From Spongilla lacustris (lineage: Eukaryota > Porifera > Demospongiae > Spongillida > Spongillidae): a stretch of DNA of 64,000 nt. Below are positions 37,381 through 49,100 of the stretch, piece after piece. Where the stretch lies: positions 4,547,986-4,611,985 of the forward strand of contig OX442424.1 in the NCBI GenBank assembly GCA_949361645.1, in the 5' to 3' direction. Under the pieces are notes generated by a model. That model was not told where the DNA came from. It made no database searches and worked only from the letters and a program-made list of their open reading frames with translations. The translations under genes were made by a program, and so were the position numbers. Position 1 is the first letter of the stretch. Every line of letters starts with the position of its first letter.

Positions 37381-40300
37381 CACCACCAAACCCCCAAGCT
37401 GAAGGCATCTGTATGTGATCTGGCATCAGAAAATGCATGATGAATCAGTGTGAGTTATGTTTCAGTAAAGAGGGAGTGAGTGGTAGATCTGGTACATGTA
37501 AGTGGTTTAGAGGAGTTGGATTTCTGTGATGAAATCAAATATCAACAGTGGGTGACTATAGACAGATGCACTCTTTAACAGTGACTGAAAGTACATGTAT
37601 TGAGAATTTCCTTGACTCCCTATCTGAGTCGATTACATTATCTGAATGTACATGTATAGTTGTTGGTGATATTTCTGAGAATTTCTCTTTCATTGTAAGA
37701 TGCAGCTCAGGGTTATCACTGGGATACAACTCAGGCCACCTTGCATCTGGACATACGTAGTTTTTTATTAGGGTTAGGGCCCTAACTTAATTTTAGGCTG
37801 GGAAATCAAATTTGAAGGTATAACAACATAAAAAAATTCATTGTTTTGACAATGGACTGAAGCCATACATAACATCACCTAGGTGTACACAAAATGAAAT
37901 GCTTTTACTTTAAACATTTATAGTTATTTACAAATAAGATTCGCCGTTCCAATTTATAACTTTTTTTATGATCCATGATGATGGGGCTTTATTGGAAAAA
38001 TAATACCTTTTAATAAAAACTTGTCCCTTTATAACCATGAGCTGCCAAACCTTGTGTTACAATTTAATGGTTAATTAACTCCATGAAATAATTAATATAA
38101 TACAATAGTGTAATTAGCCATGGTCTTGGCTTCTCAAAGATACCTTGCACTGTACTCTATGATCAATGGCTCTAGGGTTATGAATTTGTAAAGATGAAAG
38201 AGTAAAAGAATACTTAAAAATCAAGATTCTCCAGATCTGATAAAGACGCGTAGGTGATAATTGGTATGGGTACTTTCCCTAATATACTAAATAAATATAC
38301 AAGTTATCATTCAAATCTGAGGGGGTGTTGTGGATAAATGGCATGTCCTTTGGGTGATCTGCCATAGAATGACCCTCATCTCTGATTTGTGGGTTTATAA
38401 TATCAACTTGTGCAAAAAAAATTTCCCTTTATGTACAACACTTCACTTGTGGCGAAAACTACTAGTTGTGATATAGCTATTACATGTACATGTACATTTG
38501 TCCATGTGCACTGTTCTTAATCAACAGTTCCAGAAACCTCAAGTCAAGGATTTGACCCATCTGAATTTCCTGTGTTGTCATTGGCAAGAAGTAGACAAGA
38601 ATGTTCTGCAGGCTTGGTCACAAACTCCTCTGCCCTTCCCTCCAGATCCATGTATGGTATGTTTATTGACTGCTGTCATGTGTATTTTGCAGGATGGTTA
38701 GGAAACATGCATTGTCAGCATTATTGTAAAGTTGTGCTATGACATGAAAGGTTATCTTTCTAATGTGCGACAATTCACACCATGTTTTTGTGTATAGCCA
38801 TCTTGCTATTAGCCTAGAACCTTTAATAATTTTACTGTGCTTAGGTATGCATACATGCATATCGATGAAGCAGATGGTACAGTTACATGTAACTTGAAAA
38901 TAGTGTATTGACTTGTAATTATTTTATTCATGGACATACATGTACAATTGTACATGTATATAACAACAATGTATACACTTTTTATGTTGGTTGTCGCTAG
39001 GAACAATATTTATAAATGGACTTGGCCAAACAAACATTAAATTCTGTTTGTTGCAGGCTTCATACATATATTTTTATTTCATATTGACATTGGCCAAAAA
39101 TGTTGCGACAATGTTATAAGAAGTTGTTGTATAGGTGCTTGTACACATTACTGCTAGAGGAGTTTTAAGTGCAACTTCTATATATGGCTATCAAGTTGGA
39201 AATTTTGTTACATCTATAACAGGACAGCTTTCAAAACCATCAGAAACCGTCCCTGGCTTCCAGATGCACAGTGAAGATTTTCCTGCATTGCCTGGCTCAG
39301 CAGCTAAAACATCTGGTAATTTTAATACATGTATATTAGTATGTTATGTTAGTTTCTAAGAATGCACTTTAAATCACCTAGAATCATCAGAATTTTCTCA
39401 AGACAGCAGCAGCAAGTATAATGTAAGTACTAAATTGTGACTTTGATTATTGAAATAAATTTAGACTATTTATAAATAAATGCAGTGATGATGCTCAGTG
39501 AATTCAAAATGTTCACCGTTCCTTGTTATAAAACATGCACTGATGCCATTACTAAACATCTTACATATTTTGTATAATTTAACCTTGAATTAACCAGATT
39601 TCACACAGTTGCCATTCAATTCCACTTACATGTAATTCAGCTACACATGTAATTGCATAACAGTGCACATTTTGATGTACTGGTCAGGTATTTGTGTACA
39701 TTATTATTGGAATAACACAACTCTGTTTTTGCATCTGATCAGTTCAGTATATTCTAAATACTTGTTCTTAGGGTTCTTCTTTCACCGTTGAAAGATCACT
39801 GTCATTGAATAGTGATCAAGGAATGGTAAGTGCATGTATGTTATGTTTTTAACATGGTTAACTGAGGAATTGGCTTTTAAGCAGATGTTCTCTTAATCTT
39901 TCTTCCTCCATTCCTCTTTTTTTTTTGCAGGCTAATTCACCTGGTGTTCTACCAGGTATTTATTCTAATCATTGCAATCTTTTGTTTATGCACTTCCATT
40001 TTTAGAGTTTCGTTCTTATGATCCGGCACCTGGAGCAAACAAAGAAAGGTGAAGTGTTCGCACTGTACATGTATGTGATTATCTTGAACTATATAATTTT
40101 AAATACAGACTATCAAGTTCCACTGTTATAGGACCACCAAAGTTGACAGCAAAAAAAAGTCAGACAGGTATTATAACCCTAACTGTGTGTGTACACACAG
40201 CATGTACATGTACATGTGTATGTGTGCATTGTACACCATGTATAATATTTTGTATGCAAATTTTCAAGCTCCTCTTTGAATACCAATAACCGGTGATCTT

Positions 40301-43300
40301 TGTGAACTTTGACTGTGATTTTTTTGTAGGTATTATTGTTGGTACCAAGTAACACAATTTTATAGGAAGGTATTGCACAGTTATTTACTCATTAAAAACA
40401 CTGAAGGATAAAACTTAAAACTGTGCTTAAAAGCCAACAGCATGGGGTGTGACTGCAAGAGGTTAGTTCGTTACAATTGGAAATAAAAGTTTCTTAATAT
40501 TTGGTACATGTACATGTACCAATGATAGAAGGACTATATCTATATTTCAGCCCACATAGTAAACTACGTGCACATGTGCATGTACATGTATCGCCTGAAT
40601 CTTCAAATTGCAACTGAATTTGTTTTGAGTGAGAGCTTTATGAAGGCTTTGTGTGTAACCTGCTATGGTTAATGGATGTATGAAACAGTTCATGCGAAAT
40701 TTTTTGTTTTATGTTCTAAAAATGCATTACGCCTGAATCACTATAACTTCCGAACTATTGCAACGATCAACGTCCACTTTTCTACACTTCATACTACACC
40801 ATTTTTCTATTGTAAAATACAGTTTCGAGTCTGCACTAGCTCTGTGCCAGTATTGCAGTATCCGATACCCCACTGGGTTCAAACTTGCCATAACTTTTGG
40901 CAGGAATAATCAAATCGCTTCAAATTCAGTTTGTAGGTACATGTAGATAACTCCCTTAGCTATTGGTTTGTTCTGTTAGTTAATTTTAATGTCATCCGTT
41001 ATGGAGATACAGTTGAACAAAGTGCATGTTTTCCCACTTGATTTGTGATATAATCACCGTCTCCCAATACATTTGCATTGAGTGGGACGCTTTTTGCCCA
41101 AATCATTGGTGTGAATCGAGTGGGAAAATGTGCATGTAGTTTATTCAACTCTATCTCCATAATGGATGACATGAAAATTAACAAACAGAACAAACCAATA
41201 GCTACATGTACATGTGTAAGGGCTCTCTACCTACCTGTGGGGTATCGGACGCTACAACACTGGTACTGAACTTGTGTTAGACCCCAAAATGCATTTTATA
41301 ATAGAGAAATAGGGCCCTACGAATTGTTAACCATTCAGAAGTTATTGCAATTCAGGCATAAGCCATTTCTATAACATTATAAAATAATAACGAGGTGAAA
41401 TTTTATGCGTGATTTTTTTTGAGGAAGGTGTGTGGCAACATACACTAAATAATATCTTTAACTGTTGAGTAGTACACATATTTATGACCATCTAGCATTG
41501 TTTGTAAGGCTTGATATATTTTTGTTATGTAAATTGATCATTAATATTTTTTTAACTCATGAAGGCCATATACAGTGTACATGCGTTGTGTCCATTTGTG
41601 ACACATGTATTAGGATTGAAAAGCTTACACATTTTAAAAAATCATGTTGATTGTTAGGACCATGAGTTCGCTATTTTGTACGTAGGTATTTAAAAATATA
41701 GTATTGTGTTATTGCCCAAAGTGGATGGCTACGTTATCTGCATCAATGTTTTTACTTTTTACAGCTACTGTGTCCATACCACCAGGAATGGTACAGGACC
41801 AGTTTGGAATGATGGGATTATTAACGTTCATACGTGGTGCAGAGACAGACCCAAATCTAGTTTCACTGGCTCTTGGAAGGTAATGTACATTTACTTTCCT
41901 TGCTTTTATTGACTTTTGCGTGAACATGCAATTATTACATTCAGTGATTTGACTACATTGGGTCTTAACCTCAATTCTCCAGAGTAAGTTTGTGATGTAT
42001 ACATGTACCTTCACAAAGGGGGGATTTAAGAATAAGTTTTCTATATAGTTTGTACATGTATGTGATGTTTATATTTTCGTAACTTGTGCTTTAAAGTGCT
42101 GTGGATGCAACTAGTGTAGTTTTGTGATTGATTAGCTGTAAAATGTGAATGTCATTTACATATTCATTTGCTGTTATCACATATATATCACCATGGATTG
42201 AAGGCACTTTAATTAACGTCCTTGTGACATTGCTGTACTGTAAAAGTCTGGAACTTACATGTATCATTGTTTCATTGTTTCTTTGCTGTGCATTTAGCAT
42301 GACTATTTTTCTATAAGAACTGCAAATTCCCTTTCTTCATTTTCAAGTGGCAACCATTAATTCATTGTGTAAATCAATATTTATTGAAAAGGATTGCAAT
42401 AAGTTGTCTAATTGGGCATGACACAATTGGGTGGAAATTTAATTGGGTGGAAAATTGTCATGTTAGTAAGATACATGTACATGTCCATTGTGTATCTGCA
42501 TGATGATAAAAAATGTACATTATATATATTAGGCATTGTATTACACTTGTGAGGAGGACGAATCTTCCATATCTTCATTTTTGAGTGGGGGGGGGGGGGG
42601 GGGACCGGTATTTCTTTTTTCGTACTGCTAATAAAAATCATTACATGTACATGTACATACATATGTATATAGTGAACGTTGTCCTCATTGAACTATATTT
42701 ATATTTACCCTTTCACTATGAAAGGAGCTTGTACAATACATTTGCTTCACCATGGGCTGATGCTCCTTGCAGACCGCAGGACATTGGTATGTATATTCTA
42801 ACTGAATTTAATAACCTTAATACAGTAAATTGTATCCCCAAGATAACAGCGTTCCACAAGAATATCTTATTCATCCGTACATTCGAGAAAAGGTACTGAA
42901 GTTATGTTTTTAGATAGTCTTTTATCTGAACTCTGTTATAGCTTGCAGCTATCAAGCTAAGTCGCTATAGTGAAGATTTGTTGTTTTACTTGTACTATAG
43001 CTATGGAGGTGACCTTTTGCAGCTATTAGCTGCCACAGAACTGTAAGTTTCATAGCTATGGGGTGCAATTTTCAAATACATTGTTTAGGTTTGCAAGAGA
43101 TTGGCGCTATCACAAAGATGAACGTATTTGGATTACTAGGGCACAAGGAATGAAGCCAACTAAACAAGAAGGAACATATGAGGAAGGAACATATTGTTTC
43201 TTTGATGTTGGCACGTGGAGAAAAGCACATAAGGAGTTCCACGTTGAGTATGATAAACTGGAAGAGCGACCTTCAATGCCACCTAATCTTCTTGGACACC

Positions 43301-43332
43301 AAGGACTTACGTCAGTTCCTACCCAGGCATGA
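34283..43332 (+). CDS. CNOT2: CCR4-NOT transcription complex subunit 2
   Basis: A scaffold subunit of the CCR4-NOT deadenylase. Exons: 34283-34321 (MYQSVFPQRQDKE), 34377-34458, 34975-35051, 35188-35294, 35930-36049, 36186-36271, 38528-38651, 39158-39315, 39382-39422, 39772-39825, 39931-~39955, 40006-40048, 40109-40167, 41765-41879, 41945-41983, ~42725-42786, 42843-42892, 42942-43042, 43089-43332. The N-terminal half is Ser/Gly/Ala-rich and disordered, with the conserved SEFPVL and MHSEDFPALPGS motifs. The C-terminal NOT box is unmistakable: PPGMVQDQFGMMGLLTFIR, SDLTTLGLNLNSPE, FASPWADAPCRPQDI, IKLSRYSEDLLFYLYY, RDWRYHKDERIWITRAQGM and HVEYDKLEERPSMPP. The ATG is chosen as the first Met after a 5' UTR acceptor. 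The residues lost relative to vertebrate CNOT2 lie before this start. Confidence 0.93.
36272..38527 (+). other. Large CNOT2 intron with (GT)n microsatellite
   Basis: A 2.26 kb intron. It holds an interrupted (GT)n tract at 37268-37380; no coding exon is recognised. Frames of 96-124 codons across the tract are repeat artefacts. Confidence 0.75.
37268..37380. repeat. (GT)n microsatellite
   Basis: About 110 bases of GT repeats with a few interruptions (GGTGTG, GTAGTG). Confidence 0.95.
40715..41400. repeat. Dispersed palindromic element, copy E (CNOT2 intron)
   Basis: It begins at ATTACGCCTGAATCACTATA and ends near GCAATTCAGGCATAAGCC. The core contains GGAGATACAGTTGAACAAAG and its mirror TTTATTCAACTCTATCTCC, shared with copies A-D. 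Confidence 0.75.
42588..42603. repeat. Poly-G run in CNOT2 intron
   Basis: About 17 consecutive G, a candidate G-quadruplex or sequencing/assembly trouble spot. Confidence 0.9.
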
Positions 43333-43900
43333 TTTTAGATGTCATTTTATTTGATGCAACCATTTTATGGTACAAGTATGGGCTATAATGTACAGTATTA
43401 CGGCTTTTAGAGTACCTCAATAATGGGACATTAATTATTCTCCAGCTGTTTCCATTTACATTTTCGGCTAGTCTTATGTTCACCATATCTCGAAGTTATG
43501 ATAAATGGGGTAAGAGACAAGAATATTAGCATTTTAAAAATAGAAACCTATCAAGTTTAACATTTTATGCTTAGTGTACAGATGGGATTAATACTTCAAT
43601 AGAAAGAAGAGTTATTCTGTGGGCAAGTCCCAACACAGGCGCTCAATAAGAAGCATGTATATATATATAAAATTTTTACAAAAACTAGGTTTTTCTTTGT
43701 TAAGTTTGAGTGTGGGAACAAGTGAGCATTGCCTAAATACACACGTTACAGTCAATTGATTATACCGTACATTGGCAATAGTATACCGTACATTGGCAAT
43801 AGTATACCACAAGCAGTATTATATAATTAATAACAACTGCAGACAATAAGCAGCCCCCGAAATATAGCTCGTGTTTGTATAATTTAAAAAATAAGTGTCC
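43333..43900. other. Intergenic after CNOT2, minor tandem repeat
   Basis: Presumed CNOT2 3' UTR and spacer. A 21-bp unit TATACCGTACATTGGCAATAG is repeated twice and then truncated at 43762-43808. No gene is seen. Confidence 0.6.
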
Positions 43901-43949
43901 GTAATCATTAACCCTTTTTAACATCTCAGGAAAGCAAACAATATAAACA

Positions 43950-45590
43950 CCCCTAAAACCCAGAAGTGCGAGGTGAAATAAGTGTTCCTCTGATGGAGTC
44001 TGCATTGTCCCTTTGCATAGCCACTGAAAGACGTTGGAGCAGGTACATGTAGCTGTAGCTTTTTGTGTCATCGGTTGTGGCTGAGAGCCTGTGACCTAGC
44101 TCTCTCAGGAGGATAAGAGAAAGCGGACTGAGTACTCCTGATGTTTCAATGGAAATGGGGTGAAAACTCCCTCCAGATATGAGTAAGTACTTGACCTTTT
44201 TCAGGTCCATGCCTGACAAGCGACAGCACCTGCTGCCATACTGATAGTGGACTGTGCCAGGTGAGAGGGAGCATAGAGGTGACATGTGGCATCCCAAATC
44301 AAAAGGTTTCCACTCTTCCATGGGACCATTGTGATGCCATCAGGACGTTTCCCATCAGAGCAGTCTAGGCCCGTGGGTTCCAGTCTGGATGGGATGTGGG
44401 AAGTGGTCAGGGCTCGATGGATGATGTCATTTAGAGCAGCATGTGTAGTTGACCACCAGTACTAAAACGACAGCTGAGTCCAAAACAGTCAACCTCTGCC
44501 CCACAATGCTGGCACGAATGTGGGCTGCATCTGTAGAGCCACTCCAAGGCAAAGACCAACTGCCACCCTAATATCGTCCCATTGTCCATTCTTAGGCCCA
44601 TTGAAGAGTTAGGGACAGCATGAAGCCAGGCACCAGCTGTCTCCTTCACTGGATAAGATAATGGATGTCTGAACGCTATGCGTAAATTTATTGCACACGT
44701 CGCATTTATTATATTACACGGGCGTAAACATTTATAAAATTTTACGCTAATATCAACAATACATTTACCGTGTACGAACCTAGCTACCTAAAGGTACAAA
44801 CATATTTACATGCATATTTACGCCACATTTGCAATACGAGTAGAGTCAGCATATATTTACGTAAGTATCTGCTACATGTTTGCTCGCACTAGATTTGGGA
44901 TCACCTTTTATACATGGGTAAGCTTCCTGCAGGAGACAGCCAGTTTGTGGCTGCAGAAACTGCCTCTACCCTTGGAGTGTCCAATGCCTTCTGGGAGTAT
45001 GATACTTTGTTCTGAGGAGGAGATTGCTGATGGCCCTGTCAGTGCATGTGACCACACAGATAGCTTGTACATGTGTCCTTGTGGAGCAGGTGTGCATGCA
45101 TGTAGAATGGAGGCGTGGTGACGTGGAGGGATCTTCAAGAGTGGAGAAGGCGAGAAGCTGTGTAGAGAAGCTAGGGAAGCTGATGATGCTAGCTGTATAC
45201 TTCGAATGCCAAGGCCCCCAAGTCGAACTGGTCAAGGCAGATATTAGTGATGGAACAAAGAATTTCCTGAAGCTCATCATCATAGCATTGGAAGTGTGGG
45301 TGTGAGAAAACAGGATGATGTTTGCAGTAAGTACAGGATGGCAAAAGCATTGCGGAGTAGGAGGATTGCATCATGTGAGAAGATGTGCTGCAGCCTCTCA
45401 CCCATCAAACTTATAGTAGCCATGGTTTCTTAGAGATTGGGGGCAGTGATTGAACTGACATCACCAATGGGGATCGCAGTAAGGTGGCATCATGAGGGTC
45501 TATGAACTGGGCATTACGAAAGAGCAACAGCATGTCAGAATGAACAGAAGGGTTCAGCTTTAGGCCAAGCTGTTTATTTAGACTGTCTAA
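43950..45590 (-). pseudogene. LINE-like retroelement fragment, copy 1 (decayed, minus strand)
   Basis: Broken frames on the minus strand encode the region C-terminal to reverse transcriptase that is common in marine invertebrate LINE-type proteins: [57 protein letters not shown], and upstream LRTKYHTPRRHWTLQG. Stops and frameshifts interrupt it, and no RT core (YADD) is present. About 260 bp of unrelated sequence (~44660-44920) interrupts the element relative to copy 2. The LINE assignment is from recalled similarity. Confidence 0.7.
44660..44920. mobile_element. Insertion within retroelement copy 1
   Basis: Aligning copy 1 with copy 2 (50820-50850) shows continuous homology on both sides of this AT-rich segment, so it is a later insertion. 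It contains several TTTACG/CGTAAA boxes in both orientations (TTTACGCC, CGTAAATTTA, ATTTACGTAAGT). Terminal repeats are not clear; a MITE is likely. Confidence 0.5.
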
Positions 45591-46150
45591 ATAATTTTAC
45601 AGTCATGGTTGCTTGTCCTAGCCAAGTATTTAATACCTACATGTATATACCAGACGTCTGTGGATAGACCTCCTCTATTATCTATGGTAGCAGCTACATG
45701 TACATTGATGATGGGGCGGGCCCGCGGGAACTGTTTATTTATAGTTTTCCGGTTCGGTTATTCTCGTCAACGGAGTCTCCTCCCAGACCAGTCAGAGATA
45801 ATTGCAATATTATATCTGGTACGTTCTCAAAACTTTGATTTGGGGTCATGTTGCTTGCTCTGAAATAGGCTACAAGATCATCATCAGGCGCGACACTTTC
45901 CGACAATCTGTACAGGCCAAAAACAATTGCACAAGCAAATCAATAAATTTGCAACTCAGCGGTGCATTAAAAGTTCCCGTCAGGAAAACGTTTTGTTTAC
46001 GTACGGCATTTCCAATGTGAGCGCTCATTTAAAAGATAAGACGCTTTGCAATTAGGCAGTACACGTCTGCGGTGCATACATGTACCGACCTGTGATTCAT
46101 TTATAGGCGTGGCTCGAACGATATTACATGTACTTCCGTTATTGGGCGAT
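45591..46150. other. Upstream region of the PDZ-LRR gene
   Basis: About 560 bp from the retroelement to the PDZ-LRR start codon. It contains a GC-rich patch (GGGGCGGGCCCGCGG, 45712-45727) suited to a promoter. Overlapping frames have no homology that I recognise. Confidence 0.45.
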
Positions 46151-49100
46151 ATGTCTACGAGGGAAAGTAGGTCTCGCTCTCCTACTCCGCGGTGGCAAAG
46201 TCCGGCGCGCACAGTTGCTTCCGAGAACAGCCAACCAGGGTCACCGCGCGATGGTAGGATTCTGAAGGAGTCAGCAAGCACAGACAGCATAGCTTGTGAT
46301 ATCGTGCCTAAGCTTCCATTCATATTATGCCTGCGAGAATGCAAACTGGTGAAGCGCCCACCGTCGTCTAGCGGTGCAGGGTGGGGTGTGGTGTTAAGAG
46401 GGGTTACTAGCGAATTTGTACAAGGAACCAAAATGTACACATGTCACGTAGACTCTGTTCACGAGCAAGGAGCGGCAGAGGTAAGTTTTATTTGGGGGAA
46501 GGGGGTAGGTGTGGCTGCTAGCACTTATATACTGCCCCACCCCCACTGATAATGGACTTCAGTTATGTGGGCTGAAGGAAGGCGACCAGGTAAGATGCAT
46601 TACGCAATGGTTTCTAGTAAATGACTTTCTGTATTTGCGTAGATTGTAAGCATCAACGGCGAATCAATCAAAGACTACGAGCACAGTGACGTCGTGAAAC
46701 TTTTTCAGAGTAGATCAGAAGTATCATTGGTAATACTTCCAGCAAAATATAAATCAGTGAGTAATAATTGCATGGAGCATAGAGTGACAGCAATTGACTT
46801 AACCCTATTTTCATGTGAAGTGTGATTTTGGAAGAGTTAATCGTATAAACAAGAATGTTTTGAACTATCTTTGGTCCTTGGGAAGGTGCCTTCATTCATT
46901 GGAAGTAATGTAAGTTTATAGCCCCAAAATACTTGGATGGACTGTAAAATTTATTTGTAGAGAGGTGAACCTAGGAAGTGACCAACAACCAGACAAGATA
47001 ATGGAGGTGGATTTAACTGGACTTGTTACACTACAGGCACTTTCTTTTCACCACTGCTTTCTAAATTCACTTTATACTTTAAAAGGTACATGCATACGTA
47101 GTTCTTTATTATACTAACTTAACAGCTGGGTTTGAGGTTTTGTGGTTGTGTATGGATTCCCACAGAACACCTTTTTGCTGCATGCACGTAGCTTCCATTA
47201 ATTTTATAAGTGGTCTCTTTCAGGGTTGCATTGCCTGAATCGTTTGGAATACCTCTCCTTTGCTCACAATGTCCTAACTCATCAAGTCCTTAAACGTGAC
47301 TGTGACATTGCTTTTCTGCAATCTCTGAAAAAGCTTGATCTTAGTCGAAATTTACTTTCGCAATTTCCAGAATGTTTGTTTGAGTTAACAAAGTAAGTTA
47401 ATAATCATAATAGAAATAGTGCATAAATCAATACGTTGGAACAGCTTGGAAGTGTTGGTATTGGCAGAAAACAATATTACAGAACTTCCTTCATCACTGG
47501 TCAAGTTAACGAAATTAAATACATTGTGGTATGTACATGTACTGTATACTTTATATTACTTCTGTTCACATCGCAACCTTGTGTGTGCCCAGCATTGATG
47601 GAAATTTACTGAGAGAAGTAGACAAGTCAATTTTACTGCTTCCATGGATACAAAGTAAGACTGCATTTGCTGTTATTAATTGCTCTAGCTGGTGGCCTTT
47701 CTTTTTGTGAATTGGAACTAAATACATACATGTGTGTATATAGTTTTATTTTAGTCATTTCTCTTTGTGTTCTACACATGAATGATAACTGCTCTCATAA
47801 CATTGTCAGTGCAGTGCAACTATTCAGGCTTATATAGAAGATGCAGAATCAGGAGTTACATGTACTTATTAGTAACTATAATAATAATAAAAAACAATTA
47901 TGGGAAAGTTGGTGTTAGGATTTCAAAGCAATATTGGTACATTTGTGTTTGTTATGTGCTAAATTTTATAATGATTTCACCCTTGTTCTCTGCTTTTTGT
48001 AGCAGTATTGCCTTCAAATCATATACACAACTAACATTATAATAAAAACACATTTGTAAGTAAGTGTGAGTGTGGACTTTAACATGGTGCAGGCTTGACA
48101 TCTTAGAGAAATGTCAACTTTGTTACTACATATAAGTGATTTTTGTAGGGAGTAAACAGTGCTTAATGTTTTGATGACACCCCCTTCCTGCTTAGATAGG
48201 CCATTGAAAGCATAATAGTGTGGGGCTTTGTCTAGGGTTAGCAGGTCAAACCTGCCTCTCTCTCTCTCTGCAACCCTCCCCTAAAAACAACCTATCCCCA
48301 AATTAGATTGTCTCTGTCTGGTTCCAGGTATTGTATGCTGCTATAATTATAATATATATATATAATTTATTATTATGATTATAATTATATATATAATAGT
48401 AATAATAATAAATATATAATTATAAATGCTGTTCTTGGGAAAGCAACCAACCATTCAGTTTCATAGCCTGCCTATTGATGACCTGAATATTGCTGACCCC
48501 ACCACTCCACTTGTTCATTGATTATACCTTGTACACCGATTTTCATGTCATATATCAATGGCTGGCGGCACCCTTCGGGCTTCTACCCCAACCAACCACG
48601 TCAAACCCATGACCACATCATGGTGTGGCACATCTGTTTGCACCCACGATGGGACCAGTGTCACCTTTGGTCCCAGGTTGGTCATCGATGAGGTTTTTCC
48701 ACTCACAAAATTTGACCACATCATGGTAGTAGTAGCATATCTGGTCGCACCCAAGGGCAACCAGCACTACCTTAGTCCCAGACTTGGCCTGATGGGTACA
48801 CCCTGTCACCAGGTTGCCACACCTGACTCCATTTGGGCAAAATTGTTATCCATCAATTAGTATAGATGCATGACAGGGGAACTCACAGTTAGAGAAACGA
48901 ACTGTAACACAGTATGAGCATTCATATGGCATTAAAGTTGGAGTACAGAAAATGATTTTACTCATGCAGTTGGATCATGCTGTATAACCACAACAGACCA
49001 TATGGAAATTTTCTATGTTGACCATTAAAATCAGTTTTAATACCACTGTAGCAAACTTTCTTCATCCTCATCACATTACTCTGCCCAATATGCTATTTTC

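Noticed and set aside
37044..37440. Frames of 79-124 codons through the (GT)n tract
   Set aside because: Composition is dictated by the dinucleotide repeat; they lie in a CNOT2 intron.
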